Shown: piece after piece, positions 16,294-23,698 of the stretch
Layout of the letters: each line of letters starts with the position of its first letter
Position numbering within the stretch: the first letter of the stretch is position 1
Assembly (NCBI GenBank): GCA_002471275.1
Contig: DKPQ01000023.1
Location: 416,102-480,101, forward strand
Direction of reading: 5' to 3'
DNA: 64,000 nucleotides
DNA from: Flammeovirgaceae bacterium UBA7330
Lineage (GTDB): Bacteria > Bacteroidota > Bacteroidia > Cytophagales > Cyclobacteriaceae
Notes under the pieces: model-generated
The model's input: the letters and a program-made list of their open reading frames with translations, nothing else
Told to the model about the DNA's origin: nothing
Databases searched by the model: none
Position numbers and translations under genes: made by a program

Positions 16294-16497
16294 ATGAATA
16301 CATTATTGCTTTTTGGAATGCCAAGTGGTGGCGAGTTACTCGTCATAGGAATTTTCATCATTATTTTCTTTGGAGCAAAAAAGATCCCTGAAATTGCAAG
16401 AGGTCTGGGCAAAGGAATCAGGGAGTTTAAGGATGCTGCCAGGGAGGTGAAGAAAGAAATTGATGCTGGTGTTAAAACATCAGATAAAGCTGAATAA
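16294..16497 (+). CDS. tatA: TatA/TatE-type twin-arginine translocase subunit
   Basis: A 67-residue protein with the TatA layout: a short N terminus, one membrane helix (about 12-26, GGELLVIGIFIIIFFGA), the FG hinge in FFGAKKIPEIARGLGKG, an amphipathic helix to about residue 55 and a charged tail. It forms the pore-like part of the Tat system that exports folded proteins. TatC and TatB are not in this window. One Tat substrate candidate (the TIM-barrel protein at 34824-35888, with KRRTFISK) is present elsewhere in the window. Confidence 0.93.
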   Translation: MNTLLLFGMPSGGELLVIGIFIIIFFGAKKIPEIARGLGKGIREFKDAAREVKKEIDAGVKTSDKAE

Positions 16498-16528
16498 GTA
16501 GTCTTATAGACAGCAATCAACACATATA

Positions 16529-16557
16529 CCTTCTTCGAAGTCTTTTTCCGAAGAAGG
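16529..16557 (+). terminator. Stem-loop after tatA
   Basis: Nine-base stem CCTTCTTCG / CGAAGAAGG (16529-16537 with 16549-16557), 11-base loop. No T run directly follows, so its strength as a terminator is uncertain. Confidence 0.55.
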
Positions 16558-16825
16558 ATATTATTGCCATTTTTTTGCATTATTAGGATTGCTCGGATAA
16601 TTAAGCGAGCTTTGCATCATTCAATTGTAGGATTAACTTCTCTTTATTCAGTCACACCCAGTGTTGATAATTGGTTCTTAATGCTTCAGTAGAACCATTA
16701 AAAATTATCGAAAAACAACAAATTTATTTGGGACTACGCGAGACTGGTTATCAGAACCTGTATTTGCTCAAGAGCCTTCGTATACCCTGTTTTCTAAAGG
16801 GTATCATAACTTCACATTCCATTTC
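16558..16825 (+). promoter_or_regulatory. Long region before the desaturase gene with several stem-loops
   Basis: No gene is seen here. Three dyads stand out: GCTCG/CGAGC near 16590-16610, TGGTTCT (16672-16678) with AGAACCA (16691-16697), and ATACCC (16782-16787) with GGGTAT (16799-16804) close to the desaturase start at 16826. Because a desaturase, an RNA helicase and cold-shock proteins follow, a structured 5' leader that controls cold expression is possible. This is inference from position; no promoter could be assigned with confidence. Confidence 0.35.
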
Positions 16826-17917
16826 ATGAAAGATGTAAAATTTACAACAAGCACAGACAGTGGCTTTACTGACGAATTAAGAAAAAAGGTAAATCAATAT
16901 TTTAACGAAAAAGATATTCCTAAGAGTGGCGGCAGCTCGATCGTGATCAAGTCTATTGTCATGCTCACCCTGTTTTTAATACCTATCATTATTCTTAATT
17001 TAGGTATTACCACTTCCCCTTTAGCTGTTTTTGTCCTCTATTTTATAAGTGGGATAGGCATGGCCGGGATCGGAATGAGTATTATGCATGATGCTTTACA
17101 TGGATCATATTCCAGGAAAAAAAGCATCAACAGGCTCATGGGCTATTCTATTAACCTAATTGGCGCAAATGCTACTATCTGGAAAATTCAGCACAATGTA
17201 TTGCACCACACTTACACCAACGTGCATGAGCTGGACGACGACTTAAACACACCGGGTATACTTCGGTTTTCTCCAGACAGAAAACAACACTGGTTCCATC
17301 GCTTCCAACATATCTATGTATGGTTTTTCTATGGACTTTTAACCCTGGTATGGGTTTCAACCCGTGATTTTACCAGGATCAAACAATATAAAAAAATGGG
17401 CTTCTTTAAGGAAGAAAGCGTCTACAGGCTAGAAATCCTGAAAGCAGCCATCTGGAAGCTTACTTACTTCGGTTACGCTCTGATCCTGCCAATAATACTG
17501 AATCCTGTTTCCTGGTGGGTAATAGTGCTGGCTTTTATTTGTATGCATTTCATGACCGGCACCATGTTGAGTATTGTTTTCCAAACAGCACATGTGATGC
17601 CAAGTGCTAAATTCCCAAGACCCAACAATGATGGTCTGATTGAAAACAATTGGCTTTTTCATCAACTTGATACTACCAGTAATTATGCACCTAAAAGCAG
17701 GATCTTTTCCTGGTTTGTTGGTGGGTTGAATTTTCAGGTTGAGCATCATCTGCTACCCCACATTTCACATGTACATTATAAAGGATTGAGCAAAGTCGTG
17801 AAAAAACTCACGGATAAATATGATTTGCCTTACAATTCTAAAAGGAACTTTTTGTCCGCCATTTCAGCACACATGAAAATGCTGAAACATCTGGGGACAG
17901 CTACCGCAACTAATTGA
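16826..17917 (+). CDS. Membrane fatty acid desaturase (acyl-CoA desaturase family)
   Basis: A 363-residue integral membrane di-iron enzyme. The three histidine boxes are present: HDALH (88-92), HNVLHH (123-128) and QVEHH (304-308). The QVEHH form and box spacing are those of the front-end / linoleoyl-type desaturases. Hydrophobic segments lie at about 40-85, 160-180 and 210-250. It inserts a double bond into acyl chains and would raise membrane fluidity. It opens a plus-strand group with an RNA helicase and cold-shock proteins, which suggests low-temperature adaptation. Regioselectivity cannot be read from sequence. Confidence 0.92.
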   Translation: MKDVKFTTSTDSGFTDELRKKVNQYFNEKDIPKSGGSSIVIKSIVMLTLFLIPIIILNLGITTSPLAVFVLYFISGIGMAGIGMSIMHDALHGSYSRKKSINRLMGYSINLIGANATIWKIQHNVLHHTYTNVHELDDDLNTPGILRFSPDRKQHWFHRFQHIYVWFFYGLLTLVWVSTRDFTRIKQYKKMGFFKEESVYRLEILKAAIWKLTYFGYALILPIILNPVSWWVIVLAFICMHFMTGTMLSIVFQTAHVMPSAKFPRPNNDGLIENNWLFHQLDTTSNYAPKSRIFSWFVGGLNFQVEHHLLPHISHVHYKGLSKVVKKLTDKYDLPYNSKRNFLSAISAHMKMLKHLGTATATN

Positions 17918-17952
17918 TTTGATACAAATTATTGCAAGACATTAAAAATAAT

Positions 17953-19137
17953 ATGAATAGAACTATTTCACGAAGGTCCAGATTTAGCGGACCTTCCAAT
18001 CAAAAGAAAAATGCCAGGAAGGCATCCTCTTTCAATCCTGATCATTTGATCAAAACCTCTCCCAGAGAGACTCCTCAAGAAAGCACTCCAAGCTGGAAAT
18101 ACGAAGACCTCGATATCAATCCGGCTATCAAAGCCAACTTGAACATGAAAGGGTATCAATACCCTACACCCATCCAGGAACAATCAATAAACCACCTTCT
18201 GGAGGGCAGAGATTTAATGGGTATTGCGGGAACAGGCACGGGAAAAACAGCTGCCTTTTTGATTCCAATATTACATAAGATGACCTTACAACCTCATGCA
18301 CAGGCCCTGGTAGTACTACCTACCCGAGAACTGGCATTACAGGTAGAACAGGAATTCATCAGCCTCTCAAAAGAACTAAACCTAAAAGGATCATGTTTTA
18401 TTGGGGGACAAAGCATAACTAAAGATATCCGAAACCTTAAATCCAAAAATAATCTGATCATTGGTACCCCTGGTAGGTTGATTGACTTGCTAAATCAAGG
18501 TATATTGAGACTTGATACCATTTCAACGCTGGTGCTGGATGAGTTTGATAGAATGTTGGAAATGGGATTTATTAAGGATATCCAAAAGATTATCCATGGG
18601 ATGAAAAACAGAAAACAGACCATGTTCTTCTCTGCTACGCTTGATAAAACTCAACAGCACTTGATTGATCAAATACTGACCAATCCTCTGGAAGTGAAAA
18701 TAAACTCCGGGTCTTCCCCTTCCGATCGGGTCGAGCAGGAAATTATTCGCGTACCCAATGGTGAAAACAAGTTTGATGTTTTAACAAGACTTATGTCCAA
18801 CAAAGATTTCAGTAAGGTTATAGTCTTTGCAGAAACAAAGCGTCAGGTAGATAAGTTAGGTAAGAAACTCAATCAGTTTGGAATAAAATCCGGACTTATC
18901 CATGGAAATAAATCTCAAAATCAAAGAAATAATTCGCTTAACCAGTTCAACCTGGGTGGTATCCGTGTTTTAGTTGCAACAGATGTTGCTTCCAGAGGAT
19001 TGGATCTGCCAGATGTAACCCATGTGATCAATTATGAGTTACCTAGAACTAAGGACAGCTATATCCATAGAATTGGAAGAACAGGTAGAGCAGGTAAGAG
19101 CGGAAAAGCATTTACATTAGTGGATGCTAATAACTAA
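17953..19137 (+). CDS. DEAD-box-type ATP-dependent RNA helicase (DEFD variant)
   Basis: About 394 residues from the ATG at 17953; a TTG 21 bases upstream is less likely. Motifs in order: Q motif (YQYPTPIQEQS), Walker A GTGTGKT, PTRELALQ, GTPGRL, motif II VLDEFDR, FSATL (motif III), then VIVFAETKRQ, VATDVASRGLD and HRIGRTGRAG. Motif II reads DEFD instead of DEAD, keeping the D and E that coordinate Mg-ATP. There is a basic N-terminal tail and almost no C-terminal extension. It lies 35 bases after the desaturase and 25 bases before a cold-shock protein, so it is probably a cold-induced RNA unwinding factor. Confidence 0.93.
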   Translation: MNRTISRRSRFSGPSNQKKNARKASSFNPDHLIKTSPRETPQESTPSWKYEDLDINPAIKANLNMKGYQYPTPIQEQSINHLLEGRDLMGIAGTGTGKTAAFLIPILHKMTLQPHAQALVVLPTRELALQVEQEFISLSKELNLKGSCFIGGQSITKDIRNLKSKNNLIIGTPGRLIDLLNQGILRLDTISTLVLDEFDRMLEMGFIKDIQKIIHGMKNRKQTMFFSATLDKTQQHLIDQILTNPLEVKINSGSSPSDRVEQEIIRVPNGENKFDVLTRLMSNKDFSKVIVFAETKRQVDKLGKKLNQFGIKSGLIHGNKSQNQRNNSLNQFNLGGIRVLVATDVASRGLDLPDVTHVINYELPRTKDSYIHRIGRTGRAGKSGKAFTLVDANN

Positions 19138-19162
19138 GTATTTTTTAACAATTGATATAATA

Positions 19163-19354
19163 ATGAAAGAAGGAACTGTAAAGTTTTTCAATGAGACCAA
19201 AGGGTTTGGTTTCATTACCCCATCTGATGGTTCAAAAGATGTATTTGTACACAAAAACAACCTTATTGATAGGATCAGAGAAAATGACAAAGTAAGATAT
19301 GAGACCGAATCAAGTCCCAAAGGGCTAAATGCGGTTGATGTTGAAGTAATCTAA
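19163..19354 (+). CDS. Cold-shock domain protein (CspA family)
   Basis: 63 residues from the ATG at 19163; an upstream in-frame ATG at 19124 overlaps the helicase gene and is unlikely. The single cold-shock domain fills the protein. RNP1 is KGFGFI and RNP2 is DVFVH, as in KFFNETKGFGFITPSDGSKD. It binds single-stranded RNA and keeps it unfolded. The gene follows the DEAD-box-type helicase closely, fitting a joint role in cold-stress RNA remodelling. A GU-containing stem-loop at 19366-19399 follows. Confidence 0.95.
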   Translation: MKEGTVKFFNETKGFGFITPSDGSKDVFVHKNNLIDRIRENDKVRYETESSPKGLNAVDVEVI

Positions 19355-19365
19355 AGTAAAAACAA

Positions 19366-19399
19366 AAGCATGGTCAATGACAAGGTCTTGACTATGCTT
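19366..19399 (+). terminator. Stem-loop between the two cold-shock genes
   Basis: AAGCATGGTCAA (19366-19377) pairs with TTGACTATGCTT (19388-19399) with one G-U pair and a ten-base loop. A run of six T follows at 19411-19416, 11 bases after the stem. It may end or attenuate the helicase-csp transcript before the second cold-shock gene. Confidence 0.55.
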
Positions 19400-19431
19400 C
19401 ATTACACCATTTTTTAATTTAAATTCACCAT

Positions 19432-19887
19432 ATGGGAAGATCAAGAAGTACATTTAGTAAAAGAGAAAACGAAAAGAAAAAACAAAAACGCAAGGAAGAT
19501 AAGCTTCAGAAAAGAGAAGAAAAGAAGGCCAATGCTGACTCAGGTAAGTCCCTTGATGACATGATTGCTTATGTAGATGAGTTTGGCAACATCTCCGATA
19601 CTCCTCCGGATCCAGAAAAGAAAAAGAAAGAAATAAAGGCCACCAACATCGAAGTCAGCATCCCAAAACAGGAAAAAGACGATCAGGATCCTACACGACA
19701 GGGTGCCGTCTCCTATTATGACCCAAATAAAAAGTTTGGTTTCATCGAAGAACTTGAAACACGAGACCGGTTCTTTTTTCATGAAAGTAATCTCATCGAA
19801 CCAGTACAGGAAGGCGATAAGGTTACATTTACCCCACAAAAAGGGATGAAGGGAATGGATGCCGTGGATGTTAAACTAATTTCATAG
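19432..19887 (+). CDS. Cold-shock domain protein with long charged N-terminal extension
   Basis: A 151-residue protein. The first 85 residues are highly charged and probably disordered (SKRENEKKKQKRKEDKLQK and similar). The C-terminal 65 residues are a cold-shock domain with a weaker RNP1, KKFGFIEE, and RNP2, RFFFHE; the line is RQGAVSYYDPNKKFGFIEEL. This layout, a basic tail plus CSD, occurs in Bacteroidota. It probably binds RNA or ribosomes through the tail. It converges on the SGNH/alpha-beta hydrolase gene with two bases between the stop codons. Confidence 0.85.
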   Translation: MGRSRSTFSKRENEKKKQKRKEDKLQKREEKKANADSGKSLDDMIAYVDEFGNISDTPPDPEKKKKEIKATNIEVSIPKQEKDDQDPTRQGAVSYYDPNKKFGFIEELETRDRFFFHESNLIEPVQEGDKVTFTPQKGMKGMDAVDVKLIS

Positions 19888-19889
19888 CA

Positions 19890-21473
19890 TCAATTCAGCT
19901 TTTCATTGATCATTTCAGCAATAATCTGATGACCAGCCGGTGTTAAGTGAACACCATCTTTGGATACATACCGAATAACAGGCCTGAGTGGTGAATGAAC
20001 ATCTAAGTACCGAACCTGATTCTTTTTCGCCACCTTTTGTAGCTGCTGATTCAGGTTCTGTACCCTCTCTCCTGCTCCTTTATACTTATCCAGTAAAATC
20101 TCATTCGAACCATAGGGTGGAGCAGATATCACCAGGATATCAGGTGCTTCATATCCTTTATAATAGTTGCGGATAATATCCAGTAACTCCTGAAACTTAT
20201 CAGGTACTTCATCCATTCTATCCTTGAATACCGCCTTACAATCATTGGTCCCCAATAATATAAGAATTCTATCCAGGCTGCCTTTATTCAGGTCATGCTT
20301 TTTCAGGTAACTTTCAACATTCAATACAGTATTGAGCATTGGATTGCCATTGTTGATAAAACCTATCGTATTACCCGATATTGACTCATTGATGATCACA
20401 TCCTGTACTCTGATACTTGTCAACTGATCCACCCAACCTCCAGTCATCTGGCCATTAGAGTCTCCTATCGCCAGTATGGTCTCTCCCGGAACGTGATCCA
20501 AAGCGACTTCTGTAAGCATCTCATGAGCACCTTCAAAAAGCGTGATAAATACCCTGTTGTCATAACTCGTCTTAAAATGCACTTTTCGATCGCCCAGTAG
20601 ACCAAAATCCAGACCCGGTAAGCTCCTGGTCATTGTAATCCTGTTGCTCACCTGATCCGGTACAAGGTCAACAGCATTGGAGGGATCCGTCTCGCTCACC
20701 ACTTTATTATAGATGTTGATAGAATGCGTAATGGGTACTGACCCTGTATACCCATCATGCACTCCGGTGTAGATAAATAGTTTGCTATTTACTCTTTTTT
20801 CAGCAGGTGTTTGCATAAACATAGGCGAACGCTGCTTTGCAGATTCCACATCAATGCCAGTTGAATCACCTGTTGTTGCCAGCGATATATGCCTGGCATA
20901 GTTTAGTTGACGAGCTCTGGTCTCATGATACCAGGCATTGATATCTGAGATCGCTGACCATGCAGAAAAAGTGCGTATGTTGTGACGGGACTGCATGTAG
21001 GTAAGCAGTGTCGCATAGCCACCCCCACTCACCCCTACCACGTGGATGTTGGTAGTGTCAACATTTCCATATTTTAATGCATAATCGATTGCATCATCAA
21101 TATCTGGTACAACAAGTTGGCTACCACAGGCTTCCTGCGTCCAGTTTGGACCCCTGAAATCAGGGTGTATATAATTCCAGTCATTCTCGAGAATCTGGCT
21201 TATAATCGGGTCTTTTTGTTTGTAATCACCGCTCCATGTATGCAGACTAATGATCAGTGGTCGGGCTTCCTTCTTCGCTGAATGAAAATACGCTCGCTGA
21301 ATTTTGCCATCACTCCCTGACCGGATCTCTACTTCTTTAAATTCATCTGGCCAGACTTTATCCTGTGTATTGTCCCACTGTGTGCCCGGCTGGGACATGA
21401 GCTTTACAGAGAAAAATATCGCCACTAAAATGACGCATGATTGTGCAGCTGCTTTGTATCTAAAAAAATTCAT
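19890..21473 (-). CDS. Exported fusion: alpha/beta-hydrolase plus SGNH/GDSL hydrolase
   Basis: A 527-residue protein. An export signal lies at about 1-27. The first domain (about 45-325) is an alpha/beta-hydrolase of prolyl-oligopeptidase type: nucleophile S149 in GVSGGGY, then a candidate acid D240 in HDGYTG and H317 in GAHEM. The second domain (about 333-527) is an SGNH esterase: nucleophile S339 in AIGDSNGQ, block III in GTND (408-411), and DGVHLTPAGH at 506-515 with H509. Two serine hydrolases in one secreted chain suggest it removes two kinds of ester from a plant or algal polymer. That purpose is inference. It shares no operon with its neighbours. Confidence 0.85.
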   Translation of the reverse strand: MNFFRYKAAAQSCVILVAIFFSVKLMSQPGTQWDNTQDKVWPDEFKEVEIRSGSDGKIQRAYFHSAKKEARPLIISLHTWSGDYKQKDPIISQILENDWNYIHPDFRGPNWTQEACGSQLVVPDIDDAIDYALKYGNVDTTNIHVVGVSGGGYATLLTYMQSRHNIRTFSAWSAISDINAWYHETRARQLNYARHISLATTGDSTGIDVESAKQRSPMFMQTPAEKRVNSKLFIYTGVHDGYTGSVPITHSINIYNKVVSETDPSNAVDLVPDQVSNRITMTRSLPGLDFGLLGDRKVHFKTSYDNRVFITLFEGAHEMLTEVALDHVPGETILAIGDSNGQMTGGWVDQLTSIRVQDVIINESISGNTIGFINNGNPMLNTVLNVESYLKKHDLNKGSLDRILILLGTNDCKAVFKDRMDEVPDKFQELLDIIRNYYKGYEAPDILVISAPPYGSNEILLDKYKGAGERVQNLNQQLQKVAKKNQVRYLDVHSPLRPVIRYVSKDGVHLTPAGHQIIAEMINEKLN

Positions 21474-21652
21474 TGAGGACAGGAAGAATACTTGAATGGA
21501 TAAATTATATCACAATAGTAATAAAAAACATATGCGTAAATCCAATGCTTCAGTCTTTGTGTGCACAAATTATCAAATCTGAACAATATTAAACATACTG
21601 GTTAATTTGACATTCATTTATTAACTCACAACGCATTCACTATCTAAATACA

Positions 21653-22690
21653 ATGAAAAACATACAACTACTTATCCTTTTAATATTGGGTGGTCTATTT
21701 GCGTGCCAACAGGACGAATCACCTGCACCTGATGATCAGGGGAGCGAAGGCAAGTCAGAATCAGTATTGAAGACGTATCCTGTCAGAATTAACCAGGATG
21801 TCCTTATTAGTGAAACCGACCTTGATAATAGTAGATCTCATACTTCACCCGAAGACATTACATACTTTTTCATTGGGGTTTTTGAGGCCTCCAAAGATTC
21901 CATAGTTCACAACCCTCATATGCGTACCTTACTCTATGCATGTGGTGGATTTCGTTATTTGCCTCAAGACCTGGCTTTAAGTCTTTATTCTAACAAAGAA
22001 TACACCATTCAGACGCTCGCATTGAGTAAGTCAAACGCTTATGGGATTGGATTGGATACTTATGATTATGAAGGCATTACCTACGATCGCCTTCATCTGT
22101 CATGGGAGGTCAATTACCCAGAGCCAGCTGTACTGTGTGATTCGATGAATAATACAGATCCCTGGCTAATTGTTTCAAATGGTGGTGTTCTTGGATTCAA
22201 AAATGGATACATCTATGCAGATGCGGATAGTACTGAGTTGCTGTTCTCATGGCCACTTTTGGCGAATAGCTATTATGAGACGAAAAGCATTGTTACTGAT
22301 GAAACACTGAAAGAAATTAGCATCAAGCCTGAGCGCATGGTATTTGGTGTGGAAGTGAATGATGATGGAATGACTGATTCCAGCTACATCGAATTGCAGG
22401 TGGGATACTCAAGTGATCCTTTAAAGTCTCACCCGCTAACGATGAAGAGGTTTTTTTTCCGGATTCTATACCACAGTCTTCCCTCTAAAGATCTACCATG
22501 TCATCATTGATGAGGCGGGCACTTCTATTCGTAACACATTATTTTATAAGGAACACTATCCATTTCAGCGGGGTAAGAAGCCGGTGATCAATGTGAATCT
22601 GGCTGAACCCTCGGAAAAATAATTGACAGTAATATTGAACTGATTGAAACTCCCCTATCCCCGGGAGACACTATCAATGTAGAAGGATAG
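21653..22690 (+). pseudogene. Lipoprotein gene with two compensating frameshifts
   Basis: The reading frame starts with a lipoprotein signal (LFAC, Cys18). At a run of eight T (22451-22458) the reading frame runs into a stop at 22508-22510, but protein-like sequence continues in the next frame (SGFYTTVFPLKIYHVIIDEA) to a stop at 22620-22622. After an A-run near 22614, protein-like sequence resumes in the original frame (IIDSNIELIETPLSPGDTIN) to a TAG at 22688. A one-base insertion in the T run plus a one-base deletion in the A run would restore one open frame. The product has no recognised family. Either it is a decaying gene, a phase-variable one, or there are sequencing errors. Confidence 0.6.
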
Positions 22691-22707
22691 TCCAGCGCTT
22701 AGAAAAA

Positions 22708-22732
22708 TTTTATAGGTATTCTACCTATAAAA
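22708..22732 (+). terminator. Hairpin after the frameshifted lipoprotein gene
   Basis: TTTTATAGGTA (22708-22718) pairs perfectly with TACCTATAAAA (22722-22732), loop TTC. It lies 18 bases after the restored stop codon. It is a perfect dyad, so it could equally be an operator; no T run follows. Confidence 0.45.
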
Positions 22733-22815
22733 CACCCATTAATATTTACGTGTTTGACTCGATTGAATACGGCATGCATCTATTTTAGATTTACATTTAA
22801 TAAAAATGAATCCAC

Positions 22816-22899
22816 ATGGATCGTTCAATCAAGTTTAATTTGTTTAGATACTTCTCTCTGAGCCTTTTGGTCGTCCTGATGGTACTGTTAATGACTTGA
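22816..22899 (+). CDS. Candidate 27-residue hydrophobic peptide
   Basis: ATG-started reading frame of 27 residues: a basic start (MDRSIKFNLFRYF) and then a hydrophobic stretch (SLSLLVVLMVLLM). It lies alone in a 357-base gap and is followed, 105 bases later, by a perfect 15-base terminator hairpin at 23004-23037, which suggests a short transcript of its own. The layout resembles a small membrane peptide or a type I toxin-like peptide, but a remnant signal peptide of a decayed gene is as likely. No family is recognised. Confidence 0.35.
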   Translation: MDRSIKFNLFRYFSLSLLVVLMVLLMT

Positions 22900-23003
22900 A
22901 AGGAAGGGTAGAATACTAAGCAAGATTAAATTTGGCAAAAAAGACATTAAGACAACCACAGCGAGCTATAGGCAGATTTAATTGGGATGTACCAATTAAA
23001 CAT

Positions 23004-23045
23004 GATGTGTTATTCAGAAGAATCTGAATAACACATCTTTCTTTT
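23004..23045 (+). terminator. Strong intrinsic terminator
   Basis: Perfect 15-base stem GATGTGTTATTCAGA / TCTGAATAACACATC (23004-23018 with 23023-23037), loop AGAA, followed by TTTCTTTT. The orientation fits a plus-strand transcript ending here, although the only candidate plus-strand gene upstream is the 27-residue ORF. The minus-strand barrel gene stops at 23048 next to it and may use it too. Confidence 0.8.
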
Positions 23046-23047
23046 AT

Positions 23048-23560
23048 TTAAAGCTTTACAGTCACTCCGAATCTTCCTCCGGAAGCTAATCCACCACCAA
23101 ACTCTATATTAACTCCAAACTTGTCTGAGAAGAAATAACGTCCACCAATCTGGCCTTGCAATCCAAGGGAAGATGCCTGTGCTCCACCATAATCATTTGG
23201 GGAAGACCAAATATAATACCCCAGGGTAAGACCAGCATATAAGTCCCATTCAGGATCAAGGTCAATCAGGGTATTGAAATGGTAGTTACCATTAAAGCCT
23301 AGTGTGAAAATGGAGTGTGAATACTTCACAGAATTAAACCTTTCTGAATAATTCCTATAGGAGACTACAGGTCCGATGGTAACATCCTGATGCACACCAA
23401 AATCCATACCCAAATAAATAGGTACACCCCATGTTGAAAATCCCACACCTCCATTGAATTGCTCATTTCCTTTTCCAAGAGAGCCTTGAGCATTGGTTGA
23501 TGAAATCCCCAACATACTGATAAAGAATACAATAGCAACTATCCTAATTGTGTAATTCAT
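23048..23560 (-). CDS. Secreted outer-membrane-type beta-barrel protein, unknown
   Basis: A 170-residue protein with a signal peptide (MNYTIRIVAIVFFISMLGIS, cleavage near STNAQG). The mature part has the glycine/aromatic alternation of a small outer membrane barrel (PIYLGMDFGVHQDVTIGP, LDPEWDLYAGLTLGYYIW) and ends in FGVTVKL. It resembles OmpW/OmpX-like porin-type proteins in shape, but no named family is assigned. It is monocistronic by spacing. Confidence 0.7.
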   Translation of the reverse strand: MNYTIRIVAIVFFISMLGISSTNAQGSLGKGNEQFNGGVGFSTWGVPIYLGMDFGVHQDVTIGPVVSYRNYSERFNSVKYSHSIFTLGFNGNYHFNTLIDLDPEWDLYAGLTLGYYIWSSPNDYGGAQASSLGLQGQIGGRYFFSDKFGVNIEFGGGLASGGRFGVTVKL

Positions 23561-23698
23561 ACGTCTTAAATTTATGGATTAAATAAGTTTTCTTTCCGCG
23601 GCAAATCTAACTTCATTGTGATCTAATTTCTGATCTCCTCAAAGATATTTTTGAAGTATTGAACCGATATATGGTATAGATCAGTTAGAAAGTTTTTA

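Noticed and set aside
17953..19137. DEFD in motif II as a loss-of-function mutation
   Set aside because: The D and E that bind Mg-ATP are kept, all other motifs are intact, and DEFD-type variants occur in related helicases. A variant, not a broken enzyme.
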